A DNA stretch of 64,000 nucleotides from Marinobacterium sediminicola (GCF_022343685.1 NZ_CP092123.1:868001-932000); one strand, 5' to 3'. Positions 37,305 through 48,127 are shown, counted from the first letter of the stretch. Numbers and translations: made by a program. Notes: a model not told the origin generated them from the letters alone.

Positions 37305-39941
37305 ATGGGTGATTTAGCCAAAGAAGTTCTGCCAGTCAACATTGAAGACGAGCTGAAACAGTCCTACCTCGATTACGCCATGAGTGTGATTGTTGGCCGA
37401 GCTCTGCCGGATGTGCGTGACGGCTTGAAACCGGTTCATCGGCGTGTATTGTTCGCCATGAACGAACTGAACAACGACTGGAATAAGCCGTATAAAAAGT
37501 CGGCGCGTGTAGTCGGCGACGTCATCGGTAAATACCACCCGCACGGTGACAGTGCGGTCTATGACACCATCGTCCGCATGGCGCAGGATTTTTCCATGCG
37601 TTACATGCTGGTCGACGGCCAGGGCAACTTCGGTTCCGTGGATGGCGACTCGGCGGCAGCCATGCGTTATACCGAAATCCGTATGGCCAAGATCTCTCAC
37701 GAGTTATTGGCTGATCTGGACAAGGAAACGGTGGACTTCGTTGATAACTACGATGGCACCGAGAAAATTCCCGCTGTTCTGCCGACCCGCGTTCCGAACC
37801 TGCTGGTCAATGGCTCTGCCGGTATTGCGGTGGGTATGGCGACCAATATACCCCCTCATAACCTGGGTGAAGTGGTCAAGGGCTGTCTGGCGCTGATTGA
37901 TAACCCGGAGATCAGCATCGATGAGCTGATGGAGTCCATTCCAGGTCCCGACTTCCCCACTGGCGGCATTATCAACGGTCGTGCCGGTATCCTGCAGGCC
38001 TACCGCACCGGTCGTGGACGTATCTATGTACGAGCCCGCCATCACGTCGAAGATCATCCCAAAAACGGTCGGCCGATGCTGGTGATCACCGAGATCCCGT
38101 ATCAGCTCAACAAGGCTCGTCTAATCGAGAAGATTGCAGAACTGGTCAAAGAGAAGAAGATCGAGGGGATCAGTGAGCTGCGTGACGAGTCCGACAAGGA
38201 TGGTATGCGCATCGTGATTGAGCTGCGTCGTGGTGAAGTCCCCGAGGTGGTGATCAATAACCTCTTTGCTCAGACTCAGCTGCAGAGCGTCTTTGGCATC
38301 AATATGGTTGCACTGGTCGATGGCCAGCCCAAGATCCTGGATCTGAAAACCATACTGGAATGCTTCGTACGCCACCGTCGCGAAGTCGTGACCCGTCGTA
38401 CCATCTTTGAACTGCGCAAGGCGCGTGAGCGTGGTCACGTTCTGGAAGGCCTGGCGATAGCGCTGGCCAACATTGATCCGGTCATCGAGCTGATCAAGAG
38501 CTCGCCCACTCCGGCTGAAGCCAAGGAACGCCTCATCGCTACGGCATGGGCACCGGGCAACGTCACCGACATGCTGGAACGTGCCGGTGAAACGGCTTGC
38601 CGTCCTGAAGACCTTGAGCCTCAGTTCGGTTTGCGAGATGGCCACTACTACCTGTCGCCGCTTCAGGCGCAGGCAATCCTGGATCTGCGCCTGCACCGTT
38701 TGACCGGCCTGGAACACGAAAAGCTGATTGCGGAATATCGTGAGCTGCTTGAGAAGATCGCGGAATTGCTGCACATCCTGGGGTCCTACGAGCGCCTGAT
38801 GGAAGTGATCCGCGAAGAGCTTGAAGCTTTGGTTGCCGAGTATGCCGATGATCGTCGCACCGAGATTCAGGCCTCCATGCAGGATTTGACCGTAGCAGAC
38901 TTGATCACCGAAGAAGACATGGTGGTGACCATTTCCCATGCCGGCTATGCCAAGACTCAGCCGCTGACCGATTACCAGGCGCAGCGTCGTGGCGGTAAGG
39001 GCAAGTCGGCCACAGCGATGAAGGACGAGGACTTTATCGAGCACCTTCTGATCGCGAATACCCATGATACCGTGCTCTGCTTCACCAATATGGGCAAGGT
39101 GTACTGGCTCAAAGTGTATGAGATCCCGCCGGCAAGTCGTGCTTCACGTGGTCGCCCGGTGGTGAATATCCTGCCGTTGGCCGAGGATGAGTGGATCAGC
39201 ACCATTCTGCCAGTTAAGGAGTTTGACCCTGAACGTTTCATCTTCATGGCGACCGCTAACGGTACCGTCAAGAAGACACCACTGGATGCATTCTCGCGTC
39301 CACGCAGCACCGGCTTGATTGCGTTGGATATCGTTGAAGGTGACCGTTTGATCGGCGCTACCCTGACCAGTGGTCAGGACGATGTCATGTTGGTGAGCAG
39401 TGCCGGCAAGGCAATTCGTTTCAACGAAAATGATGTACGAGCCATGGGCCGAACGGCTCGCGGCGTGCGTGGCGTGAAACTGGACGACGATGCACGCGTT
39501 ATCGCGCTGATCGTGCCTCAGGCAGGCGGTGAAGTGCTGACCGCATCCGAGAACGGCTATGGCAAGAAAACCCGTGTGGACGAGTTCCCGCTGCGTGGTC
39601 GTGGTGGACAGGGTGTAATTGCCATGCAGTGCACCGAGCGTAACGGTCAGTTGGCCGGAGCTGTTCAGGTGTTTGAGGGTGACGACGTGATGCTGATCAG
39701 CGACCGGGGTACCCTGGTACGTACTCGCAGCAGTGAAATCTCCAGCCTGGGTCGAAACACCCAGGGTGTGATGCTTATTCGTCTGGCTGAAGAAGAGGCT
39801 CTGGTCGGTATTGCCCGCATCGAAGAGCCCGAGGAAGACGAAAACGCTGACGAAGGCGAGGAAGTGGCTGCTGAGTCGAATGTTACCGTTGACGCTGATG
39901 AGGCTGCTGGCGAAACGGTGCCTGATACCGGTGATGAATAA
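37305..39941 (+). CDS. gyrA: DNA gyrase subunit A
   Basis: An 878-residue type II topoisomerase subunit that cuts and rejoins DNA. The breakage region has [21 protein letters not shown] split near 25-45, the catalytic Tyr in [11 protein letters not shown], and a quinolone-determining segment [17 protein letters not shown] with Ser and Asp unaltered, so no classical resistance change is present. The C-terminal beta-pinwheel holds the GyrA box [10 protein letters not shown]. It ends in an acidic tail of about 40 residues. The ATG at 37305 fits homologues; a GTG two codons earlier has a better-spaced AGGA and may be used. Confidence 0.97.
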   Translation: MGDLAKEVLPVNIEDELKQSYLDYAMSVIVGRALPDVRDGLKPVHRRVLFAMNELNNDWNKPYKKSARVVGDVIGKYHPHGDSAVYDTIVRMAQDFSMRYMLVDGQGNFGSVDGDSAAAMRYTEIRMAKISHELLADLDKETVDFVDNYDGTEKIPAVLPTRVPNLLVNGSAGIAVGMATNIPPHNLGEVVKGCLALIDNPEISIDELMESIPGPDFPTGGIINGRAGILQAYRTGRGRIYVRARHHVEDHPKNGRPMLVITEIPYQLNKARLIEKIAELVKEKKIEGISELRDESDKDGMRIVIELRRGEVPEVVINNLFAQTQLQSVFGINMVALVDGQPKILDLKTILECFVRHRREVVTRRTIFELRKARERGHVLEGLAIALANIDPVIELIKSSPTPAEAKERLIATAWAPGNVTDMLERAGETACRPEDLEPQFGLRDGHYYLSPLQAQAILDLRLHRLTGLEHEKLIAEYRELLEKIAELLHILGSYERLMEVIREELEALVAEYADDRRTEIQASMQDLTVADLITEEDMVVTISHAGYAKTQPLTDYQAQRRGGKGKSATAMKDEDFIEHLLIANTHDTVLCFTNMGKVYWLKVYEIPPASRASRGRPVVNILPLAEDEWISTILPVKEFDPERFIFMATANGTVKKTPLDAFSRPRSTGLIALDIVEGDRLIGATLTSGQDDVMLVSSAGKAIRFNENDVRAMGRTARGVRGVKLDDDARVIALIVPQAGGEVLTASENGYGKKTRVDEFPLRGRGGQGVIAMQCTERNGQLAGAVQVFEGDDVMLISDRGTLVRTRSSEISSLGRNTQGVMLIRLAEEEALVGIARIEEPEEDENADEGEEVAAESNVTVDADEAAGETVPDTGDE

Positions 39942-39974
39942 TTTCCGTTTATACAAGTGGAAGCAAAAACAGAT

Positions 39975-41057
39975 ATGACGCGCAAATTCAATTTCAGTGC
40001 AGGTCCAGCGGCGTTGCCGGAAGAGGTCCTGTTGCAGGCGCAAGCAGAGCTGCTGGATTGGCATGATAAAGGGCTCTCCATTATGGAGATGAGCCACCGC
40101 AGTGCCGAGTATGTCGGTGTGGCCGAGCAGGCCGAGCAGGACCTGCGTGACCTGATGGGCATCCCTGACAACTACAAGGTGCTCTTCCTGCAGGGTGGTG
40201 CGAGCGCCCAGTTCGCAATGGTACCGATGAACCTGCTACGTGGCGCGGCATCGGCTGACTATATCAATACCGGTATTTGGTCGAAGAAGGCCATCAAGGA
40301 GGCTCAGCGCTACGGCAACGTCAACATCGCTGCCAGCGTTGAGGCCAACAACTTCACTTCGGCACCGGCTCAATCCGAGCTGCAGCTGGATTCGAATGCG
40401 GCCTATCTGCACTACACCACCAATGAAACCATCGGTGGTGTCGAGTTTGACTATATTCCGGATAGTGGCAAGGTGCCGCTGGTTGCCGACATGTCCTCTG
40501 ATATTCTGTCGGCGCCCGTTGATGTCAGCCGCTTTGGCCTGATTTACGCCGGTGCACAGAAGAATATCGGTCCGGCAGGACTGACCGTAGTCATTGTGCG
40601 CGAAGATCTGATCGGCCAGACCCTGGCCGGTACACCCAGCATGTACGACTACAAAATTCATGCTGATGCCGACTCGATGAACAATACGCCGCCGACCTTT
40701 GGCTGGTATTTGGCGGGGCTGGTGTTCCAGTGGCTCAAGCGCCAGGGGGGGGTTGAGGCGATTGCAGAAGTGAACCGTCGCAAGGCCGCCAAACTCTATG
40801 CGGCTATTGATGGCAGTGACTTCTACGCCAACCCGGTCGCGATCAACAACCGCTCGATCATGAATGTTCCCTTCACCCTGGCTGATACGGCTCTGGAAAA
40901 GCGTTTTCTGGAGCTGGCTGAAGCCGAAGGACTGCTCAACCTGAAGGGACATCGTTCTGTTGGCGGCATGCGTGCCAGCATCTACAACGCCGTGCCGGAA
41001 GCAGCAGTGGATGCCCTGATCGACTTCATGCAGCGTTTCGAGAAAGAGCAGGCCTGA
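39975..41057 (+). CDS. serC: Phosphoserine aminotransferase SerC
   Basis: A 360-residue PLP aminotransferase for serine and pyridoxine synthesis. It starts RKFNFSAGPAALPEEVL, with EMSHRSAEY, LHYTTNETIGGVEF and the PLP-Lys in YAGAQKNIGPAGL. Length is as in E. coli (362). The ATG at 39975 is chosen from the family start; the ribosome site is weak. It begins the serC-pheA-hisC-tyrA/aroA-cmk-rpsA run, with pheA starting 1 base after its stop. Confidence 0.96.
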   Translation: MTRKFNFSAGPAALPEEVLLQAQAELLDWHDKGLSIMEMSHRSAEYVGVAEQAEQDLRDLMGIPDNYKVLFLQGGASAQFAMVPMNLLRGAASADYINTGIWSKKAIKEAQRYGNVNIAASVEANNFTSAPAQSELQLDSNAAYLHYTTNETIGGVEFDYIPDSGKVPLVADMSSDILSAPVDVSRFGLIYAGAQKNIGPAGLTVVIVREDLIGQTLAGTPSMYDYKIHADADSMNNTPPTFGWYLAGLVFQWLKRQGGVEAIAEVNRRKAAKLYAAIDGSDFYANPVAINNRSIMNVPFTLADTALEKRFLELAEAEGLLNLKGHRSVGGMRASIYNAVPEAAVDALIDFMQRFEKEQA

Positions 41058-41058
41058 G

Positions 41059-41949
41059 ATGAGTGCGAATCAACCGCCGGCGGGCGGAGCGCAGGAAGCG
41101 GAACTGCGGGTTCTGCGTGACCAAATCGACAGTGTCGATCGCCAGATCCATCAGTTGCTGAACGACCGTGCACGCCTTGCGCAGCAGGTTGCCGAAGTAA
41201 AGGAACGTTTTCGTCAGGGGGATGAAACGCCGGTGTTCTATCGCCCCGAGCGAGAGGCCCAGGTGTTGCGTGCGGTGATGGCTCGCAATGAAGGCCCGCT
41301 GTCGGATGCCACTGTCGGTCGGTTGTTTCGTGAAATAATGTCCGTATGCCTCGCGCTTGAAGAACCCCTCAAGATCGTATTCCTCGGTCCTGAGGGAACG
41401 TTTATCCAGCAGGCGGCACAAAAGCATTTCGGTCAGGCTGCCAAGTGTCAGGCACTCGACAGCCTTGAGCAGGTGTTCACCTCAGTCGAAAACGGTGAGG
41501 CGCACTATGCCGTCGTGCCGATCGAAAGCGAGGATGCAGGCCTGATTAGGCACACACTGGATCTTTTTCGTCGTTTCGATCTTTATATCTGCGGCGAAGT
41601 CGAGTTGTCACCTGACGCTGCGACAGGCCAACTCAACCGTTGTCCTCGTTATCTGGTCGTGGGGCGTGATGCCATTGGTCCCAGCGGCGAAGACAAAACC
41701 TCCCTGTTGTTGGTATGCCGTGATGAGCCGGGGGCCTTGCATGATCTGCTGGCTCCCTTCCATCGGCGTAAGATCAGTTTGACTCGTCTTGAGACTCGTA
41801 GCAGCGGGGAACATGACTGGAAAATGCTGTTCTATATTGATTTTGAAGGGCATGTCAGTGATAGCGGGGTTGCCGAGTTGCTGACCGAGCTGAATGACCT
41901 GCAGGTGGAGGTCAAACATCTGGGATCCTACCCGAAAGCCGTTTTGTAA
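41059..41949 (+). CDS. pheA: PheA-like protein: chorismate mutase and ACT domains, degenerate prephenate dehydratase
   Basis: 296 residues, against about 365 for gammaproteobacterial PheA. The AroQ chorismate mutase domain (about 13-100) looks whole: LRDQIDSVDRQIHQLLNDRA, VAEVK, VFYRPEREAQVL. The C-terminal ACT domain (about 213-296) keeps DEPGALHDLL and the end HLGSYPKAVL. The dehydratase part between them is damaged: GPEGTF is followed by Ile, the ENSxxG motif reads ESEDAG (156-161), about 70 residues are absent after ICGEVEL (177-183), and the catalytic TRF motif reads NRCPRYL. The frame is open and coding-like, so this is not a simple frameshift. I expect chorismate mutase activity without dehydratase activity. 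It lies between serC and hisC in the normal operon position. Confidence 0.85.
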   Translation: MSANQPPAGGAQEAELRVLRDQIDSVDRQIHQLLNDRARLAQQVAEVKERFRQGDETPVFYRPEREAQVLRAVMARNEGPLSDATVGRLFREIMSVCLALEEPLKIVFLGPEGTFIQQAAQKHFGQAAKCQALDSLEQVFTSVENGEAHYAVVPIESEDAGLIRHTLDLFRRFDLYICGEVELSPDAATGQLNRCPRYLVVGRDAIGPSGEDKTSLLLVCRDEPGALHDLLAPFHRRKISLTRLETRSSGEHDWKMLFYIDFEGHVSDSGVAELLTELNDLQVEVKHLGSYPKAVL

Positions 41950-41979
41950 GTTTTTACTCGATCAGAAGGATGCCAACAC

Positions 41980-43083
41980 ATGTCATGCGATTTTATGGCA
42001 CTGGCAACACCTGGCGTGCAGGGACTGCACCCCTATGAAGCCGGCAAACCGGTGGAGGAGCTTGAGCGTGAGCTGGGTATCAGCAACATCATCAAGCTGG
42101 CAAGTAATGAAAACCCGCTGGGTCCCAGCGCAATGGCCATGGCTGCGGTGGAAAGTGCACTGTCGGAATCGACCCGTTATCCGGATAGTAATGGCTTTGG
42201 TCTCAAGCGTGCTTTGCGGCAATACTACGGTCTGGCTGCCGATCAACTGACGCTGGGGAATGGATCCAACGATGTGCTGGAGCTCATCACACGCGCTTTC
42301 CTGAATCCGGATGATGAGGTGGTCTTTTCCGAGTATGCCTTTGCGGTCTACCCGATTCTGACTCAGGCCTGCAGCGCAAAAGCAGTCATTACACCTGCTC
42401 GCGACTACGGCCATAATTTACAGGCAATGGCCGAGGCCATTTCGGACAAAACCCGGTTGCTCTTTATTGCCAACCCAAACAACCCCACCGGCACGGCATT
42501 GATGCGCGAAGAGCTGGTGGCATTTCTGGATTCTGTTCCTCAGACGGTTATTGTCGTGCTCGATGAAGCCTACACCGAGTACGTTGAGTCAGCAGATTTT
42601 CCTGATGGTCTTGAGTTGTTGCCCCAATACCCCAACCTGATAGTTACCCGAACGTTTTCCAAAGCCTGGGGGCTGGCGGGGCTGAGAGTTGGCTTCGCCG
42701 CTGCGAATCCTGAAATCACAGACCTGCTCAATCGGGTAAGGCAGCCTTTCAATGTCTCTCATCTGGCGCTGGCGGCAGCCGAAGCGGTACTGTCTGATCA
42801 TGATTACCTGAAACGCAGCGTTGACCTTAACCGGGATGGCATGCAGCAGCTTGAAGAAGGGCTCAAATTGCAGGGGCTGGGTTTTATTCCCTCGTATGGC
42901 AACTTTGTCACCGTTGATGTGGCGCGCCCAGCTCAGCCTGTGTTCGAGGCGCTGCTGCATGAAGGCGTCATTGTGCGTCCATTGGCACCCTATCGAATGC
43001 CACAGCATCTCAGGATCAGCATCGGTCTGCCGGAAGAAAACGATCGCTTCCTGCGGGCCTTGAGGCAGGTGCTCGCGTGCTGA
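41980..43083 (+). CDS. hisC: Histidinol-phosphate aminotransferase HisC (HisC2 type)
   Basis: A 367-residue class I/II PLP aminotransferase. It starts MSCDFMALATPGVQGLHPYE, the form seen in this operon in pseudomonads, and has KLASNENPLGPS, ANPNNPTGT, LDEAYTEY, the PLP-Lys in TRTFSKAWGLAGLRVG, and the carboxylate-binding Arg in LRISIGLPEENDRFL. Proteins at this locus may also serve as aromatic aminotransferases, which would fit the neighbours. An AAGGATG box supports the start. It overlaps the start of tyrA-aroA by 7 bases. Confidence 0.93.
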   Translation: MSCDFMALATPGVQGLHPYEAGKPVEELERELGISNIIKLASNENPLGPSAMAMAAVESALSESTRYPDSNGFGLKRALRQYYGLAADQLTLGNGSNDVLELITRAFLNPDDEVVFSEYAFAVYPILTQACSAKAVITPARDYGHNLQAMAEAISDKTRLLFIANPNNPTGTALMREELVAFLDSVPQTVIVVLDEAYTEYVESADFPDGLELLPQYPNLIVTRTFSKAWGLAGLRVGFAAANPEITDLLNRVRQPFNVSHLALAAAEAVLSDHDYLKRSVDLNRDGMQQLEEGLKLQGLGFIPSYGNFVTVDVARPAQPVFEALLHEGVIVRPLAPYRMPQHLRISIGLPEENDRFLRALRQVLAC

Positions 43084-45317
43084 ATTACACCTCCACGTCA
43101 AAATATCGTCTCGAGCGTGTTCTGATTATTGGTCTGGGACTGATCGGCGGTTCACTGGCCAAGGCACTGAAAACCCGTTCCTGTGTCGGAGAAGTGGTGG
43201 GCGCCGACCGTAACCTGGATGAATGTCGTCTGGGGCTGCAGTTGGGTGTGATCGACAGGGTCGCTGAGGATCTGGCGGCAGAGGTCTCGAGAGCTGATCT
43301 GATCGTACTGGCAGTGCCTGTAAAGGCAATGGAAACCGTATTGGAGATGATCCGCCCTCATCTGAAGCTCCAAACCCTGGTGACTGATGTGGGCAGTACC
43401 AAGGGGAACCTGGTTCAAGCAGCGCGCCGAATTTTCGGACACCTGCCGGCAACGTTTATCCCAGGGCATCCCATTGCCGGTGCTGAAAAGAGCGGGGTGC
43501 GTGCGTCAGATGCAGACCTGTTCGAACATCATAAAGTCATACTGACCCCATTACCTGAAACCGACCCTAACGCCACTCTTGAGCTGGCGCGCCTTTGGCA
43601 GGCGGTTGGAGCAGAAGTGTTGCAGATGGAGGTGGGGCGGCATGATGAAGTCTTGGCGGCAACCAGTCATCTGCCACATCTGTTGGCGTTCTCACTGGTC
43701 GACACACTTGCACGAGAGGAAGAAAACCTCGATATCTTCCGCTACGCTGCCGGAGGCTTCCGCGACTTTACCCGTATTGCAGCCAGTGATCCCACCATGT
43801 GGCATGACATCTGTATTGCCAATCGGGACGCCATCCTGGCCCAAATTGATCGCTATACCCAAGGCGTGGCACGTTTGCGGCGTGCCATCGATCAGGGTGA
43901 CAGCGAGGGCATGCTGGGAATCTTTACCCGCGCCAAGGCAGCACGTGACCACTTTACCCGTTTGCTGAACAAGGCAAGCTATTCATCGAACGATCATACG
44001 AGAGCGGTAAACTTGCGCGCCCGAGGTGGAGCTCGTTTGAACGGTGAATTCAGTCTGCCCGGTGATAAATCGATTTCGCATCGAGCCATCATCCTTGCGG
44101 CGATCGCTGAAGGGGTAACAGACATTAACGGTTTCCTCGAGAACGAGGACAGTCTGGCGACTTTGCAGGCGCTGCGTGACATGGGTGTGGTGATCGAAGG
44201 ACCGCATCAGGGGCAGGTCAGGGTATTCGGGGTTGGCCTTAACGGACTAAAGCCGCCACCAGGACCCTTGTATCTGGGACATTCGGCTACCGCCATGCGT
44301 TTGTTGGCCGGTGTGTTGGCCGCTCAGTCATTTGATACCGAGTTGTTTGGTGATGAAGCCTTGTGCCTGCGTGACATGACAAGGGTTGCGGAGCCTTTGC
44401 GACAGATGGGGGCGTTGATCGAAACCGGTGAAAAAGGTGGTGCGCCCCTGCGTATAAAAGGTGGGCAGCAGTTGCGGGGGATCGATTACTGTCTGCCGGT
44501 ACCCAGTGCGCAGATCAAGTCATCCCTGCTGCTGGCCAGTCTTTGGGCCGAAGGTGAAACCTGCATTCGTGAGACGGTGGCGACACGGGATCATACCGAG
44601 CGCATGCTGGCAGCGATGGGGGCCGATATTGAGCGTACGGATGCCGGTATCAGGCTGGTTCCGGGCGATAGTTTGAAAGCCACCAACATTGATGTGCCAG
44701 GGGATATGTCCTGGGCGACACTGTTCATGCTTGCCGCCGGTTCTGAGCACAGCTGTGGCCGTTATCGATTGCGTGCCGTGGGGATTAATCCCAGCCGTAT
44801 CGGTGCCTTGGTGTTACTGCAGCAAATGGGTGCAGGCATAACGCTTGAGCATCGGAGAGAGCAACTGGGTGAGCCTGTTGCTGATCTGGTGATTGAGGCA
44901 GGACAGCGACTCAAGGGAATTGATGCTGATGCAGAGCTCTTGGCACCTGCTCTGGATGAGTTGCCACTGTTGCTCGTCGCGGCTGCGGTGGCAGAAGGCG
45001 AGAGCCGTTTCAGTGGTCTGGCCCGCTTGAAGCACAAGGAAGATGATCCTGTGCACAAAACCGTGACCTTGCTCGTTGAGCTTGGTGCGGCGGTTGAGCA
45101 GGATGAAGACAGTATCCGAATCACCGGCGGCAGCTTGCGGGCCGGTAGTGTCGATGCCAAGGGCAGTCTCCGAGTGGCAATGGCCCTGTTGGCAGCCGGT
45201 TTGTGCAGCGTTGAAACGATAACAGTGACCCAGAGTGGAACTCTGCTGGCAGCCTATCCGGATTTTGTTGAACAGGCGCAGCGGGTTGGTCTGAACGTTC
45301 ATAAGGAGGAGGACTGA
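43077..45317 (+). CDS. tyrA: TyrA-AroA fusion: prephenate dehydrogenase with atypical EPSP synthase domain
   Basis: 746 residues, GTG start. Residues 1-298 are a prephenate dehydrogenase with all marks: NAD site [36 protein letters not shown], the catalytic His region [12 protein letters not shown] and [17 protein letters not shown]. Residues about 312-746 have the EPSP synthase fold of the fused, class II-like type: [39 protein letters not shown]. Several near-universal residues differ: GHSATAMRL for GNSGTAMRL (401-409), LRDM for xRPM (431-434), KEDDP for KESDR (654-658, Arg to Pro), GSLRVAM for GDHRxAM and LAAYPDF for ATSFPGF. The fusion itself is normal for this operon; the AroA half may be weak, altered or inactive. 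Confidence 0.9.
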   Translation: MLNYTSTSKYRLERVLIIGLGLIGGSLAKALKTRSCVGEVVGADRNLDECRLGLQLGVIDRVAEDLAAEVSRADLIVLAVPVKAMETVLEMIRPHLKLQTLVTDVGSTKGNLVQAARRIFGHLPATFIPGHPIAGAEKSGVRASDADLFEHHKVILTPLPETDPNATLELARLWQAVGAEVLQMEVGRHDEVLAATSHLPHLLAFSLVDTLAREEENLDIFRYAAGGFRDFTRIAASDPTMWHDICIANRDAILAQIDRYTQGVARLRRAIDQGDSEGMLGIFTRAKAARDHFTRLLNKASYSSNDHTRAVNLRARGGARLNGEFSLPGDKSISHRAIILAAIAEGVTDINGFLENEDSLATLQALRDMGVVIEGPHQGQVRVFGVGLNGLKPPPGPLYLGHSATAMRLLAGVLAAQSFDTELFGDEALCLRDMTRVAEPLRQMGALIETGEKGGAPLRIKGGQQLRGIDYCLPVPSAQIKSSLLLASLWAEGETCIRETVATRDHTERMLAAMGADIERTDAGIRLVPGDSLKATNIDVPGDMSWATLFMLAAGSEHSCGRYRLRAVGINPSRIGALVLLQQMGAGITLEHRREQLGEPVADLVIEAGQRLKGIDADAELLAPALDELPLLLVAAAVAEGESRFSGLARLKHKEDDPVHKTVTLLVELGAAVEQDEDSIRITGGSLRAGSVDAKGSLRVAMALLAAGLCSVETITVTQSGTLLAAYPDFVEQAQRVGLNVHKEED

Positions 45318-46012
45318 TGTCCATCCAGAATAAACAGATAGCAGTCATCGCGGTTGATGGCCCCAGTGGATCAGGCAAGGGCACTATCTGTCAGTTGCTG
45401 GCGAAGGAGTTGGGTTGGCATTTGCTCGACAGCGGGGCGCTGTATCGTCTGACCGCCCTGGCAGCTCGTCATCATGGTGTTGAACTGGATGATGTGGAAG
45501 CGCTGGAAGTCATGGCCGAACATCTGGATGTCCAGTTCAAGGCATCTGATAGCGGCAAGGCTGTGCAGATCATTCTGGAAGGGGAAGAGGTCACCCACGC
45601 AATCCGTAATGAAAGGGTTGGAGAGGATGCGTCTGTGATAGCCGCGCTCGGACCGGTTCGAAGAGCGTTGCTGAACCGTCAACGTGACTTTGCACAGGCC
45701 CCGGGGCTGGTGGCAGACGGTCGTGATATGGGGACTGTTGTGTTCCCGTCGGCCGAATTGAAGGTCTACCTGGATGCCAGTGCGGAAGAGCGAGCAAGAC
45801 GCCGTTATAAGCAGTTGATTAGCAAGGAACCCGGTGCTAGCCTTGATGATATATTGAACGATATTAAAGCCCGTGATGCGCGAGATATGAATCGTGCGAT
45901 TGCGCCGCTGAAGCCAGCACCAGATGCAGTCAGGCTCGACACCACCCAAATGACCATTGATGAGGTGTTGCAAGCCGTACTGGATGAAGCCAGACATAGA
46001 GGGCTGCGTTGA
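45317..46012 (+). CDS. cmk: Cytidylate kinase Cmk
   Basis: A 231-residue nucleoside monophosphate kinase that phosphorylates CMP and dCMP. It has the P-loop [50 protein letters not shown] and [16 protein letters not shown], all typical. Its ATG overlaps the tyrA-aroA stop by 1 base (GATG). It precedes rpsA, the order found across gammaproteobacteria. Confidence 0.97.
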   Translation: MSIQNKQIAVIAVDGPSGSGKGTICQLLAKELGWHLLDSGALYRLTALAARHHGVELDDVEALEVMAEHLDVQFKASDSGKAVQIILEGEEVTHAIRNERVGEDASVIAALGPVRRALLNRQRDFAQAPGLVADGRDMGTVVFPSAELKVYLDASAEERARRRYKQLISKEPGASLDDILNDIKARDARDMNRAIAPLKPAPDAVRLDTTQMTIDEVLQAVLDEARHRGLR

Positions 46013-46039
46013 TGTAGCCAAACTTGGGAAGGGACGGTA

Positions 46040-47722
46040 ATGAGCGAAAGTTTTGCGGAGCTGTTTGAAGAGAGTTTGAAAGAGCTGGACATGGCGCCCG
46101 GTTCCATTGTGACCGGCACTGTGGTGGCGATTGATAACGATTTTGTGATCGTCAATGCAGGACTCAAGTCTGAAGGGGTTATCCCTCTGGAACAGTTCCG
46201 TGATGACAAGGGTGAGTGCAATCTTCAGGTGGGCGACGAAGTCCGTGTTGCTCTTGAATCCCTGGAAGATGGCTTTGGTTCTACCGTCCTGTCCCGCGAA
46301 CGCGCCAAGCGTATCGAGGCCTGGGCAGTGCTGGAAGATGCCTATGAAGCAGGCAAGAATGTTCAGGGTCACATTGTTGGTCGTGTACGTGGCGGTCTGA
46401 CCATCAATGTCAACGGACTGAATGCCTTCCTTCCCGGTTCTCTCGTTGATATTCGCCCTCTGCGTGACACCTCGCATCTCGAAGGTCAGGAACTGGAGCT
46501 GCGCATCGTCAAGCTTGATGCGCGCAGCAATAACCTGGTGGTGTCTCGTCGAGCTGTTTTGGAAGAGGCCTACAGCCAGGAACGTGAAAAGCTGCTGGAG
46601 AAGATGGAAGAAGGTCTGGTCGTCAAAGGTATCGTGAAGAACCTGACCGACTACGGTGCTTTCATCGACCTGGGTGGTATTGATGGCCTGCTGCACATTA
46701 CCGATATTGCCTGGAAGCGCGTCAAGCACCCGAGCGAAGTGCTGACCGTTGGTGATGAAATCGACGTTAAAGTGCTGAAGTATGATGCCGAACGCAAGCG
46801 CGTTTCCCTGGGTCTAAAACAGTTGCAGGAAGATCCATGGAACAAGCTGACCTCCGAATACTCCGTTGGTAGCCGGGTTAAGGCCAAAGTCAGTAACCTG
46901 ACAGATTATGGTTGCTTTGCTGAAATTGCGCCGGGTATCGAAGGGCTGGTTCATGTATCCGAAATGGACTGGACCAACAAGAATATCCATCCCTCCAAAG
47001 TGGTCCAGCTCGGTGATGAAGTCGAGGTCATGATTCTGGATATCGACCAGCAGCGTCGCCGCATTTCTCTGGGCATGAAGCAGTGCCAGACCAACCCATG
47101 GGAGAAGTTTGCCAGCGAACATGCCAAGGGGGATGTGCTGAAGGGCCGTGTCCGCTCCATTACTGATTTTGGTGTCTTCATCGGTCTTGATGGTGGCATT
47201 GATGGTCTGGTGCACCTGTCGGATCTCTCCTGGGATCTGCCGGGTGAAGAAGCGATGAAAGCCTACAGCAAGGGCGATGAAGTTGAAGCTCTGGTATTGT
47301 CCGTTGATCCGGAACGGGAACGAATCGCTCTGGGTGTCAAGCAGCTGAACTCTGATCCTTTTGCACAGTTTGCTGACCAGCATCCGAAAGGCAGTATCGT
47401 CACCGGTGTTATCCAGGAGGTGGATCCACGTCAGGCGACGGTTGCTCTGGCTGAGGGTGTCGAAGGTGTGCTCAAGGTCTCCGAGCTGTCTGAAGCTCAT
47501 GTTGCTGACTTGACCACTGAGCTCAAGGTCGGCGATGAGCTTGAAGCCGCCATCCTGAGTGTGGATCGCCGTAATCGCGCACTGAACCTTTCTGTGCGTC
47601 AAATGGAACGAGCTCAGGCAAAACAGGCTATGAAGGCGGTGCAGGAGCAGGCACCTCAGGAGCAGGGACCGACCACTATCGGTGACCTGATCAAACAACA
47701 GATGAAAAAGCAGGATTCCTGA
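46040..47722 (+). CDS. rpsA: 30S ribosomal protein S1
   Basis: 560 residues with six S1 RNA-binding repeats, the first two binding the ribosome and the last four binding mRNA (repeat starts visible as [100 protein letters not shown]). It melts structured mRNA at initiation. GGGAAGGGACGG precedes the ATG. Length matches E. coli (557). Confidence 0.98.
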   Translation: MSESFAELFEESLKELDMAPGSIVTGTVVAIDNDFVIVNAGLKSEGVIPLEQFRDDKGECNLQVGDEVRVALESLEDGFGSTVLSRERAKRIEAWAVLEDAYEAGKNVQGHIVGRVRGGLTINVNGLNAFLPGSLVDIRPLRDTSHLEGQELELRIVKLDARSNNLVVSRRAVLEEAYSQEREKLLEKMEEGLVVKGIVKNLTDYGAFIDLGGIDGLLHITDIAWKRVKHPSEVLTVGDEIDVKVLKYDAERKRVSLGLKQLQEDPWNKLTSEYSVGSRVKAKVSNLTDYGCFAEIAPGIEGLVHVSEMDWTNKNIHPSKVVQLGDEVEVMILDIDQQRRRISLGMKQCQTNPWEKFASEHAKGDVLKGRVRSITDFGVFIGLDGGIDGLVHLSDLSWDLPGEEAMKAYSKGDEVEALVLSVDPERERIALGVKQLNSDPFAQFADQHPKGSIVTGVIQEVDPRQATVALAEGVEGVLKVSELSEAHVADLTTELKVGDELEAAILSVDRRNRALNLSVRQMERAQAKQAMKAVQEQAPQEQGPTTIGDLIKQQMKKQDS

Positions 47723-47744
47723 TCCCAGCGTCGCTCTAGTCTGA

Positions 47745-47764
47745 GGCTCCGTGCTCACGGAGCC
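47745..47764 (+). terminator. Hairpin between rpsA and ihfB
   Basis: GGCTCCGT and ACGGAGCC around GCTC, with only TT after it. It is more likely an attenuator or processing stem than a full terminator. Confidence 0.4.
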
Positions 47765-47786
47765 TTCGGTCTCAACCGGAGGTGTT

Positions 47787-48083
47787 ATGACCAAGTCAGA
47801 GTTAATCGAGCGTTTGATTGATGCCCATCCCGAATTGTCGGTCAAAGATGTAGAATTGGCTGTCAAGACCATGCTGGACCACATGACCGATGCCCTGTCG
47901 ACAGGCGAGCGCATCGAAATTCGCGGTTTCGGCAGCTTCTCGTTACACTATCGTGCACCCCGGATGGGGCGTAACCCGAAAACGGGAGAAGCCGTTCCCC
48001 TGGCGGCCAAATATGTTCCTCACTTCAAACCCGGTAAGGAGCTTCGAGACCAGGTGAACGATGGGCTTAAAGCCGGCTATTGA
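47787..48083 (+). CDS. ihfB: Integration host factor beta subunit
   Basis: A 98-residue HU/IHF-fold protein that sharply bends DNA as a dimer with Ihf[27 protein letters not shown] is the arm that enters the minor groove, with the intercalating Pro. The start is fixed by GGAGGTGTT. Its place after rpsA is conserved. Confidence 0.97.
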   Translation: MTKSELIERLIDAHPELSVKDVELAVKTMLDHMTDALSTGERIEIRGFGSFSLHYRAPRMGRNPKTGEAVPLAAKYVPHFKPGKELRDQVNDGLKAGY

Positions 48084-48127
48084 GTTCCCTGTCATAATTA
48101 TGCCGGTCAACTGCAGAGGATGAAGGC

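Noticed and set aside
37521-37590. Quinolone-resistance change in gyrA
   Set aside because: The segment reads [11 protein letters not shown] with the usual Ser and Asp, so it is the susceptible form.
41368-41682. Possible frameshift or assembly error as the cause of the short PheA
   Set aside because: The frame is open from chorismate mutase to ACT, with family-like sequence on both sides of the gap, and independent substitutions occur in motifs away from the gap. An error cannot be fully excluded without reads.
45371-46729. A 452-codon minus-strand frame across cmk and rpsA
   Set aside because: Both plus-strand genes are unmistakable, and the antisense product is low-complexity with no ribosome site or motif.
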